Part shown: positions 1 through 5,072 of the stretch, in pieces | How positions within the stretch are numbered: position 1 is the stretch's first letter | How the letters are laid out: the number at the start of each line of letters is the position of its first letter | Source: Neisseriaceae bacterium | Lineage (GTDB): Bacteria; Pseudomonadota; Gammaproteobacteria; Burkholderiales; UBA11063 | Reading direction: 5' to 3' | NCBI GenBank assembly: GCA_027371515.1 | Contig: DAHXMX010000068.1 | Span: forward strand, 1-5,072 | DNA: 5,072 nt | Translations under genes and position numbers: made by a program | The notes under the pieces: model-generated | Seen by the model: the letters and a program-made list of their open reading frames with translations, nothing else | Told to the model about the DNA's origin: nothing | Database searches by the model: none

Positions 1-567
1 TATTGGTAAATTACCCGACTTTACAAAATCAATGTATTCTAAACTTAAATCTTTATTATAATATTTAAATCTATTACTCCAAGTAGCCCAACCCCAAATA
101 AACGGAAATCTAGTAAAATTATAACTAAAATCAGTTTTAATAATTTCTTCGTCTAATACATTATAGCCACCGATATGCCATACTCGCATATCATCCTTAT
201 ATTTAATTAGTAAATCTTGACAAAAAATAAAAAAACTTTGATTGGGCACACAATCATCTTCAAGTATAATACCCATCTCTTCATGCTGAAAAAACCATTT
301 TAATGCACTACTAACAGCATCCTTACATCCTAAATTCACCTCATGAAATAGTGTATGTATTTCACAATCCCAATCTATGTTATTAATTACATATTCCCGA
401 TTATTTTTTACTAATTCACTTTCTCCTGATTTATTAATTCTTGCACCGTCAGATGCTATATATAGTTTTGAAGGTTTAGCTTGTTTAATTTGCTCAAATA
501 CTACAGCTGCTGTATCAAGGCGATTAAATATTAAAAATAACACTGGGGTATTAAGTACGCTTTTCAT
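1..567 (-). CDS. HlpA-like nucleotide-diphospho-sugar transferase (GT-A type glycosyltransferase), 3' end cut by window edge
   Basis: This open frame starts at ATG 567 and runs off the left edge after 189 codons without a stop, so the C-terminus is missing. The N-terminus (residues 7-18, TPVLFLIFNRLD) is the first beta strand typical of GT-A nucleotide-sugar transferases. SDGAR follows at 39-43. An acidic GIILEDDCVPN stretch at 99-109 has the E103-D104-D105 cluster expected to bind a metal and nucleotide-sugar. WGWATW at 158-163 is the signature I associate with proteins annotated 'hemolytic protein HlpA-like', which are usually about 300 residues long. I see no signal peptide or membrane helix in this part, so it is probably cytoplasmic. 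The likely role is sugar transfer in surface polysaccharide or glycan synthesis; donor and acceptor cannot be inferred. GGAG lies 9 nt before the ATG and supports this start. It has the same direction as the downstream-facing HAD gene but is separated from it by 153 bp, so it is probably a separate unit. Family assignment is from memory of motifs. Confidence 0.82.
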   Translation of the reverse strand, partial: MKSVLNTPVLFLIFNRLDTAAVVFEQIKQAKPSKLYIASDGARINKSGESELVKNNREYVINNIDWDCEIHTLFHEVNLGCKDAVSSALKWFFQHEEMGIILEDDCVPNQSFFIFCQDLLIKYKDDMRVWHIGGYNVLDEEIIKTDFSYNFTRFPFIWGWATWSNRFKYYNKDLSLEYIDFVKSGNLPI

Positions 568-576
568 AATAATATT

Positions 577-580
577 CTCC
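577..580 (-). promoter_or_regulatory. Ribosome binding site of the HlpA-like gene
   Basis: The minus strand reads GGAG, followed by 9 nt and then ATG at 567. In this AT-rich DNA it is the clearest Shine-Dalgarno match in the window and it fixes the start of the left-edge gene. Confidence 0.7.
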
Positions 581-645
581 AATAGATATAAATTGTCCTT
601 AGTTTTTGGAAACCAACATATTTTGTATTAAATTACAATAACTCG

Positions 646-673
646 TAGTTTGTATATACAAAACACCAAACTA
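646..673. repeat. Nested inverted repeats: 14-nt palindrome plus alternative 7-bp stem
   Basis: Bases 649-662 (TTTGTATATACAAA) are a perfect palindrome. The left arm can also pair further out: TAGTTTG (646-652) is the exact reverse complement of CAAACTA (667-673), with a 14-nt loop. The two structures share bases 649-652 and exclude each other. It lies about 80-100 bp upstream of the HlpA-like start, where an operator could sit. In AT-rich DNA a chance origin is quite possible. Confidence 0.4.
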
Positions 674-720
674 TTACTAGATAAAAACCATATTTCTCAC
701 ATTTAGAGTATATTGTAATA

Positions 721-1518
721 TTATATAATACTGTTAATCAACGCAATTAACTTTTCATCCATATGTTCATCATAATTAATTTGAATCTTTGCAAGGTCAC
801 GTAATTGTGGTAAATCACCCAATAATATACTATTACTAAAATGGGTAAATAATTCATAATCATTTAAATCATTTCCAAATACAAAAACATCATGATCAAC
901 AAAATTACGAATAAAAGGTAATATACCTAAATATTTATTTACATATACAGCAACCAAATCAAAACAATCATCATAACTATGAAGTTTGATTGCTAAATCA
1001 TTTTTTAATGCATAATCTTCAAAAATTCCTAATGCTCTAATTTCTAAAATTAACACTTTATAAATATCAGATTTAAGAATATTACTTATTTTATACTCGC
1101 GATACTTATTACAACCAGCATCTATAAACCCAAACTTAACTCCATCAATTTCAGGATGATAATATTTATAAAAATTATCTACAATAAAAGGATAATTAGC
1201 CTTATGACAAATATCAATTATGCCCTCAACTATATTTTTATCAATTGGATTAGATGCTATGATTTCACCATTATTAACAGTAACAGCACCACTAAAAAGA
1301 CACATCGGCATATTATACGTCCATTCTGGCATTACTGTTTTAAAGTCTTTGTATGGTCGCCCTGTTGCAAATATTAAAACATGACCCTTTTCCATAATTT
1401 TTTTTAATAATTCTTCAATATTAGTCCTTAATATTTGATTATTAAAAATAATGGTTCCATCTAAATCAAACACAAAACATTTCTTGGTATCTTTATTTAT
1501 TTTTAGTTGTTGACTCAT
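721..1518 (-). CDS. Cof-like HAD superfamily (type IIB) phosphatase
   Basis: A 265-residue protein, the usual size for Cof/IIB HAD hydrolases, which remove phosphate from small metabolites such as sugar phosphates or cofactor precursors in the cytoplasm with Mg2+. Motif I is FDLDGT at 17-22, with D18 as nucleophile and D20 as acid/base. Motif II is the Thr of FATGRP (T52). The cap lies between, about 85-185. Motif III is probably K195 in VNKYLGI. Motif IV is GNDLND at 215-220, where N216 replaces the commoner first Asp of GDxxND. Subfamily variants with Asn exist, and D217 and D220 remain, so activity is plausible. The start at 1518 lies 26 bp inside the end of rarA. The only in-frame alternatives are a rare ATA codon and a GTG too close to motif I, so ATG 1518 is preferred. 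Upstream there is only a weak AAAG, which suggests translation coupled to rarA. It is the last gene of the operon. The substrate cannot be predicted. Confidence 0.9.
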   Translation of the reverse strand: MSQQLKINKDTKKCFVFDLDGTIIFNNQILRTNIEELLKKIMEKGHVLIFATGRPYKDFKTVMPEWTYNMPMCLFSGAVTVNNGEIIASNPIDKNIVEGIIDICHKANYPFIVDNFYKYYHPEIDGVKFGFIDAGCNKYREYKISNILKSDIYKVLILEIRALGIFEDYALKNDLAIKLHSYDDCFDLVAVYVNKYLGILPFIRNFVDHDVFVFGNDLNDYELFTHFSNSILLGDLPQLRDLAKIQINYDEHMDEKLIALINSII

Positions 1519-2779
1519 CTTTATCTAGCTTACGTAAAAAGTTAATCTTTTCTATTATTTTTTGTTCCATACCTTGATTATTTGGTTTATAAAATTGTTC
1601 TGGAGTTGCTTTATCTGGCCAATAATTTTCATTTGGTACATAATTATATGGGTAATCATGCGCATAACGATATTCATTTCCATAACCTAATTTTGCCATT
1701 AATTTAGTTGGTGCATTACGTAAATGAATTGGGACTTCAAACGATGGATTATTATTGACATAATCACGAGATTTAGTGACAGCAACTTCCATGCTATTAC
1801 TTTTTGCGGTAACAGCAAGATATACCACGCTACTTGCCAATGCTAACTCACCCTCGGGTGAACCAAGTCGTTCATAAGTATTAATGGCATTTAATACTAT
1901 AGTTTGACTGTTAATATCAGCCAAACCAACATCCTCCCATGCTATACGTAAAATTCTTCGCCCCAAATATAATGGATCACAACCACCATTAATCAATCGA
2001 TAAAACCAATACAAAGCTGCATCAGGATCTGAACCACGTACTGATTTGTGTAATGCTGAAATCAAATTATAAAAATTATCACCATTTTTATCAAATCTTT
2101 TCAAAGCATAAGGCAACATCTCTTTTACATCTTGATAAGTAATATTTACCACATTCAGCTTATTAATACTTTCCAATAAATTATATAGCCTTCTCGCATC
2201 ACCATCACTCAAATCAATAATTAATTGACGCGCTTTATCATCTATAGTTTTACTAAAAATGTTAAGTTGAATAGTTTTATCAATCAACAAATTCATTTCA
2301 GAATTATCTAATGGATGTAAAACGAACACTTGTACACGACTTAAAATTGCATTATTTAATTCAAAAGATGGGTTTTCAGTAGTAGCACCAATAACTACAA
2401 TCGAACCATCTTCCATATGATGCAAAAAAGCATCTTGCTGTAATTTATTAAAGCTATGGATTTCATCAATGAATAAAACTGTTGGTTTTGCAAATATTCC
2501 ATTACGATGCTCAACAGCATGATTTAGCGCATCTTTAATTTCTTTGATACCATTAAAAATAGCTGAAAGCTTAATTGCATTACAGTCCCATGAATGAATT
2601 AATATATTTGCAATTGTTGTCTTACCAACTCCAGGCGGACCCCACAAGATTATTGATTGTGGTTTAGAATTAGCCAATACGGTTAATGGTTTATTTTCCC
2701 CCAATAAATGTTTTTGTCCAACAAAATCAGCAAAACTTTGCGGACGCATTATCTCTGCTAGTGGTTTATCATAAGTCAT
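1493..2779 (-). CDS. rarA: Replication-associated recombination protein A (RarA/MgsA), AAA+ ATPase
   Basis: A 428-residue AAA+ ATPase of the RarA/MgsA/WRNIP1 family, related to clamp loaders, which acts at stalled replication forks and gaps with single-strand binding protein (family knowledge). The N-terminal RPQSFADFVGQKHLLG (12-27) is family-specific. Walker A is GPPGVGKT (47-54), Walker B LFIDEIH (102-108), sensor 1 GATTENPS (131-138). A probable arginine finger is R148 in LSR, and sensor 2 is DGDARRL (192-198). The C-terminal tetramerisation part carries SVRGSDPDAALYW (246-258), DPLYLGRRILRIAWEDVGLA (268-287) and HDYP (374-377). E. coli RarA is about 447 residues, so this is full length. 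Its ATG overlaps the TGA of pepD as ATGA. A possible AGGAA sits about 17 nt upstream, too far to be ideal, so coupling to pepD translation is likely. In E. coli rarA lies between lolA and serS, so this neighbourhood differs. All motifs are intact and the identification is secure. Confidence 0.97.
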   Translation of the reverse strand: MTYDKPLAEIMRPQSFADFVGQKHLLGENKPLTVLANSKPQSIILWGPPGVGKTTIANILIHSWDCNAIKLSAIFNGIKEIKDALNHAVEHRNGIFAKPTVLFIDEIHSFNKLQQDAFLHHMEDGSIVVIGATTENPSFELNNAILSRVQVFVLHPLDNSEMNLLIDKTIQLNIFSKTIDDKARQLIIDLSDGDARRLYNLLESINKLNVVNITYQDVKEMLPYALKRFDKNGDNFYNLISALHKSVRGSDPDAALYWFYRLINGGCDPLYLGRRILRIAWEDVGLADINSQTIVLNAINTYERLGSPEGELALASSVVYLAVTAKSNSMEVAVTKSRDYVNNNPSFEVPIHLRNAPTKLMAKLGYGNEYRYAHDYPYNYVPNENYWPDKATPEQFYKPNNQGMEQKIIEKINFLRKLDKDESTTKNK

Positions 2780-4239
2780 GATTTAAATGGAATGTTTCCT
2801 AAGATATCTTTTAATAATTTCCATATTTTAGCAACAGATTTAATATTTAATCTTTCATTGGCTGAATGAGGATCCAGAATGGTTGCACCTATTGATACAG
2901 CATCAATAAACGGAGCTTTAGCCATAATAAGTCCACATTCTAAACCACCGTGAGTTGCAGATATTTTAATTTCATGTTGAAATAAACGTTTATAACTATC
3001 TTTAACTATTGCTAATATTTCACTATTTAAATTAGGTAACCATCCAGGATAATCGGATAAATGAGTAACAGTAGCACCAATTGCTTCAAAACTAGAAGCT
3101 AACATGTAGGCTAATTTATACTTAGCAAATGTATCTGGTGCACGCTGCAATGTAACTATCTTTATTCTATTATTATCTAATTTAATAATTCCCAGATTAG
3201 ATGACATTTGCGCAATACCAATACTCCAATTAATTTGATAAATACCATTAAAACAACCATTTATGGCATTAATTATTTTACTAGTTTGCTCTTGAGATAT
3301 TAATTGCTTTGGTAAAACAGCCTGTTCAACATCAAACTTAAATTTAGTTTCAATATCTTGGTATTGTATCATAAAGTTATTTCTAAATTCCTTACATAAC
3401 GCAATTACCTGATCAAGTTTATTTTCATCAATAACAATAATTACTTCACAATAAGTCGGAATTACATTACGCAATTTTCCACCACTAATATGCGCTAATC
3501 TAATTCCAACTTTTTTATTTAAAATATACAATAAGCTTGCAATTTCTTTATTTGCATTAGCACGTCCTAAATGAATATCCACTCCTGAATGTCCACTTAC
3601 TAAATCTCCCAAATATATTTTTAAAGCTATTTGTCCACTTGAATCATAATCAACCAAATTCACAGTATACTCAATTTCAGTATCAACTCCACCAGCACAA
3701 CTAATACATACCTCTTGATCGTTTTCAGAATCTAAATTGATTAAAATATCACCAGTTATATCTTCTTTACGCAAATTAAAAGCACCACTCATTCCAGCCT
3801 CTTCATCTGTAGTAATAAGTAGTTCCAATGGACCATGAGCTATATCATTAGCTGCCATTACCGCCAATCCAATTGCCAATCCAATACCATTATCGGCACC
3901 TAATGTAGTACCATTAGCTTTAACCCAATCACCGTCTATATAAGCCGATATAGGATCAGTTAAAAAATCATGAGTTGAGGTGGCAAGTTTAGCAGGAACC
4001 ATATCCATATGACATTGCAAGGTTACTTTTTTACAAGATTCTAGACCAGATGTTGCAGGCTTTTGAATAACTATATTACCAATTGGTGTAACTACATACG
4101 CTAAATTAAGTTTAGTTGCTTGACTAATAATCCATTTTCTAATTTGTTCTTCATGCTTTGAAGGACGAGGTATCTGTAATAATTCAGCAAATAAATGCCA
4201 TATTTGCTTAGGCTCTAAATTAGCAATGTTTGTATTCAT
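2776..4239 (-). CDS. pepD: Cytosol non-specific dipeptidase / aminoacyl-histidine dipeptidase PepD (M20C metallopeptidase)
   Basis: A 487-residue M20C peptidase; the E. coli enzyme has 485. It hydrolyses dipeptides such as Xaa-His and Cys-Gly in the cytoplasm and serves peptide and glutathione turnover. Metal and catalytic residues are all visible: H77 and D79 in CHMDMVP, D116 in LGADNG, E146 and E147 in DEEAGM, D170 in NLDSE and H458 in DPHS. Each lies exactly three positions before the residues I recall for Vibrio PepD (80, 82, 119, 149, 150, 173, 461), so the alignment there is almost ungapped. The lid/dimerisation domain (about 186-390) contains SGHSGVDIHLGRANA (215-229), and HGGLECG (430-436) is also family-typical. 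No signal peptide is present. GGAA lies 7 nt before the ATG and supports this start. It is the first gene of the pepD-rarA-HAD operon, with a TATAAT about 38 bp upstream of the ATG. Its TGA stop shows that UGA is not a sense codon here. Confidence 0.96.
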   Translation of the reverse strand: MNTNIANLEPKQIWHLFAELLQIPRPSKHEEQIRKWIISQATKLNLAYVVTPIGNIVIQKPATSGLESCKKVTLQCHMDMVPAKLATSTHDFLTDPISAYIDGDWVKANGTTLGADNGIGLAIGLAVMAANDIAHGPLELLITTDEEAGMSGAFNLRKEDITGDILINLDSENDQEVCISCAGGVDTEIEYTVNLVDYDSSGQIALKIYLGDLVSGHSGVDIHLGRANANKEIASLLYILNKKVGIRLAHISGGKLRNVIPTYCEVIIVIDENKLDQVIALCKEFRNNFMIQYQDIETKFKFDVEQAVLPKQLISQEQTSKIINAINGCFNGIYQINWSIGIAQMSSNLGIIKLDNNRIKIVTLQRAPDTFAKYKLAYMLASSFEAIGATVTHLSDYPGWLPNLNSEILAIVKDSYKRLFQHEIKISATHGGLECGLIMAKAPFIDAVSIGATILDPHSANERLNIKSVAKIWKLLKDILGNIPFKS

Positions 4240-4246
4240 GATTCTA

Positions 4247-4250
4247 TTCC
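4247..4250 (-). promoter_or_regulatory. Ribosome binding site of pepD
   Basis: The minus strand reads GGAA followed by 7 nt and then the pepD ATG. It is a moderate Shine-Dalgarno match at good spacing and supports the chosen start. Confidence 0.55.
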
Positions 4251-4255
4251 AACTA

Positions 4256-4271
4256 TTTATTAACTAATAAA
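4256..4271. repeat. AT-only inverted repeat in the pepD leader region
   Basis: TTTATTA (4256-4262) and TAATAAA (4265-4271) are exact reverse complements with a 2-nt loop. On the pepD side this falls at or just after the predicted transcription start. It consists only of A-T pairs and is therefore weak; it may be chance in this AT-rich spacer. Confidence 0.35.
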
Positions 4272-4276
4272 GTAAT

Positions 4277-4282
4277 ATTATA
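4277..4282 (-). promoter_or_regulatory. Putative -10 element of the pepD-rarA-HAD operon
   Basis: The minus strand has a perfect TATAAT, which would start transcription near 4270 and give a leader of about 30 nt that includes the GGAA ribosome binding site. No good -35 hexamer is found at 16-18 nt: the hexamer at 17 nt spacing reads ATATTT. The promoter call therefore rests on the -10, its position and the fact that it is upstream of the first gene of an operon. Confidence 0.5.
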
Positions 4283-4285
4283 CTA

Positions 4286-4291
4286 TATAAT
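4286..4291 (+). promoter_or_regulatory. Putative -10 element of the cutC gene
   Basis: A perfect TATAAT on the plus strand, 33 bp before the cutC ATG, predicts a start near 4298 and a leader of about 27 nt. A second, weaker TATACT lies at 4279-4284. The -35 is poor: TTAACT at 4260-4265 would be 20 nt away. Only 3 bp separate this element from the TATAAT of the opposite strand, so RNA polymerase probably cannot occupy both at once. Confidence 0.45.
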
Positions 4292-4306
4292 AACGTTCTA
4301 AATATC

Positions 4307-4325
4307 TATTTATTGGTAATAAATA
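4307..4325 (+). repeat. AT-only hairpin touching the cutC start codon
   Basis: TATTTATT (4307-4314) and AATAAATA (4318-4325) are exact reverse complements around the loop GGT. The 8-bp stem ends on the first base of the cutC ATG, and the loop holds the only GG before the start, the best available though poor Shine-Dalgarno element. It could tune initiation, but the stem is all A-T and of low stability. Confidence 0.4.
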
Positions 4326-5023
4326 TGAAACACATTGAAACTGAAATTATCGCAACTAATATCAAAGATGTTGAAGTTATCAACAATAGTAAAGCAAATC
4401 GTATAGAACTTATTGAAAATATTGAACTTGGTGGTTTGACGCCAACACAAGAATTAATTGCCTTAACATCAGAAATAGCAAATACACCATTTAATGTAAT
4501 GCTTAGACCACATGCAAATTCATTTATTTACAATCAAAATGATGAATTCATAATACTTAAACAATTAGATTACATACGCGATCACAGTAAAGCAAGTGGT
4601 ATTGTATTTGGTAGCCTAACTGATAAAAATTTGATTAACCTTAAGCAATTAGAATTAATCATCAAACATAAAGGGAATTTAACTCTAACATTTCATCGCG
4701 CTATAGATGAATCAATAGATGTTGTGAGTAGTTATCGTGAATTAATCAATTATTCAGACATTAATCTAGTATTAACATCAGGTAGTAAAAATACTGCTAT
4801 ACAAGGAATATCAAACATAATAAAAATGCTCGAAATTGAACCAAGTCAATATTGCAAAGTGTTATGCGGTGCTGGAATAAATCAAAATAATATTATTGAC
4901 TTTGTAAAACAAAGTAAAGCAACGCGAATACATATAGGAAGTGCAGTCAGAAATAACGGTTTAGTAGATAAAAATCTCCTAAATAACATGTTACTTATGC
5001 TTTATGACCATATTTACGTTTAA
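4325..5023 (+). CDS. cutC: CutC-family protein (PF03932, TIM barrel), lacking the family's usual cysteines
   Basis: A 232-residue CutC homologue; E. coli CutC has 248. Recognisable blocks are NRIELIENIELGGLTPT (25-41), LRPHANSF (60-67), TFHRAID (122-128), VLTSG (149-153), CGAGIN (181-186) and RIHIGSAVR (201-209), placed as in the family's single TIM-barrel domain. No signal peptide or membrane segment is seen, so it is cytoplasmic. The family was named for copper homeostasis, but the E. coli copper phenotype was later credited to the small RNA MicL encoded at the cutC 3' end, so the biochemical role is unsettled. Here the Cys in the N-terminal E-x-C motif is I9, and the Cys of RIELC is I30; the only cysteines are C177 and C181. 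ATG 4325 is chosen over an in-frame TTG at 4313, which has no ribosome binding site before it. It is transcribed away from pepD, and its last 29 bp overlap an opposite-strand frame. Confidence 0.92.
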   Translation: MKHIETEIIATNIKDVEVINNSKANRIELIENIELGGLTPTQELIALTSEIANTPFNVMLRPHANSFIYNQNDEFIILKQLDYIRDHSKASGIVFGSLTDKNLINLKQLELIIKHKGNLTLTFHRAIDESIDVVSSYRELINYSDINLVLTSGSKNTAIQGISNIIKMLEIEPSQYCKVLCGAGINQNNIIDFVKQSKATRIHIGSAVRNNGLVDKNLLNNMLLMLYDHIYV

Positions 5024-5072
5024 CATATTCATGCACTATATTCTGGAAATCAGTATAAATAGTATCACCTTT
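4995..5072 (-). CDS. Probable C-terminal tail of an unlisted minus-strand gene entering from the right edge (possibly ispG)
   Basis: The minus strand is open from the right edge for 25 codons to a TAA at 4997-4995; the other two minus frames close within about 36 bases. The tail is hydrophilic and looks like a natural protein end: it begins KGDTIYTDFQNIVHEY and finishes YVKRKYGHKA. From memory it resembles the C-terminal end of long-form IspG (4-hydroxy-3-methylbut-2-enyl diphosphate synthase, non-mevalonate isoprenoid pathway), where a K/R-G-[DE]-x-I-x-x-[DE]-F-Q-x-I-V pattern precedes a Y-V-x-R-x-Y-G end. That identification is tentative. The frame would overlap the 3' end of cutC by 29 bp in a convergent arrangement. 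A plus-strand frame from ATG 5031 also stays open to the edge but has no ribosome binding site. Confidence 0.45.
   Translation of the reverse strand, partial: KGDTIYTDFQNIVHEYVKRKYGHKA

Larger units (their letters stand above)
568..720. other. Intergenic region with palindrome, no gene found
   Basis: These 153 bases lie between the stop of the HAD gene and the start of the HlpA-like gene. No open frame of note is present. No GC-rich stem with a U-tract is seen, so there is no recognisable intrinsic terminator for the pepD-rarA-HAD transcript. No convincing -35/-10 pair for the HlpA-like gene stands out. What it does contain is a 14-nt palindrome (649-662), a short TTGG/CCAA stem at 607-614, and an inverted pair ATTACAATA (632-640) / TATTGTAAT (711-719). 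Confidence 0.6.

Noticed and set aside
581..613. TTGGTT and TTTATA on the minus strand as a promoter of the HlpA-like gene
   Set aside because: The predicted start would fall on the ribosome binding site, leaving almost no leader.
605..614. TTGG/CCAA hairpin as a terminator after the HAD gene
   Set aside because: The stem is only 4 bp and no run of U follows in the minus-strand direction, so it does not meet the pattern of an intrinsic terminator.
377..631. 84-codon plus-strand open frame
   Set aside because: It lies almost wholly antisense to the HlpA-like gene, which has recognisable motifs and a ribosome binding site. Its own translation resembles no family.
1156..1377. 73-codon plus-strand open frame
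   Set aside because: It is antisense inside the HAD phosphatase gene, with Ile-rich, low-complexity translation and no support for expression.
2776..2779. UGA read as tryptophan (recoded genetic code)
   Set aside because: pepD stops at this TGA at the expected family length, and tryptophans in conserved positions are TGG.
4313..4324. Upstream TTG as start of cutC
   Set aside because: It adds four residues, has no Shine-Dalgarno before it and lies in the hairpin; ATG 4325 fits the family N-terminus better.
5031..5072. Plus-strand frame from ATG 5031 open to the edge
   Set aside because: Only 14 codons, no ribosome binding site, and the opposite strand gives a more protein-like translation.

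Overview
The window is AT-rich chromosomal DNA with densely packed housekeeping genes. It holds four complete coding regions: a Cof-like HAD hydrolase, rarA, pepD and a CutC-family protein. A glycosyltransferase-like gene is cut by the left edge, and another gene tail probably runs in from the right edge. UGA serves as a genuine stop: pepD ends in TGA at the usual length for its family, so the genetic code is the standard bacterial one and a Mycoplasma/Spiroplasma-type code is unlikely. Bacterial-type PepD, RarA and CutC point to a low-GC bacterium, most likely a Gram-negative one of the Pseudomonadota. That placement is inference and the genus cannot be read from the sequence. I see no mobile element, CRISPR array, tRNA or rRNA.

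Layout: positions 1-567 (minus) are the first 189 codons of an HlpA-like, nucleotide-diphospho-sugar-transferase-type protein with its own good ribosome binding site. Positions 568-720 are non-coding and contain a perfect 14-nt palindrome. Positions 721-4239 (minus) form a compact operon read pepD, rarA, HAD phosphatase. Its genes overlap by 4 bp (ATGA) and by 26 bp, so translational coupling is likely. Positions 4240-4324 are a short divergent promoter region with a perfect TATAAT on each strand. Positions 4325-5023 (plus) encode a CutC-family TIM-barrel protein. Its 3' end overlaps tail-to-tail with an open frame on the minus strand (4995-5072) that probably ends a neighbouring gene.

How the genes relate: PepD recycles dipeptides in the cytoplasm, RarA acts at stalled replication forks, and the HAD protein probably removes phosphate from a small metabolite. 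No single pathway joins them, so the operon looks like a housekeeping co-transcription unit. CutC is divergently transcribed from the same short intergenic region. It lacks both cysteines that are typical of its family.

I found no convincing evidence for a new biological system. The points most worth a second look are the operon structure around rarA, the back-to-back promoter with AT-only hairpins, and the cysteine-less CutC.
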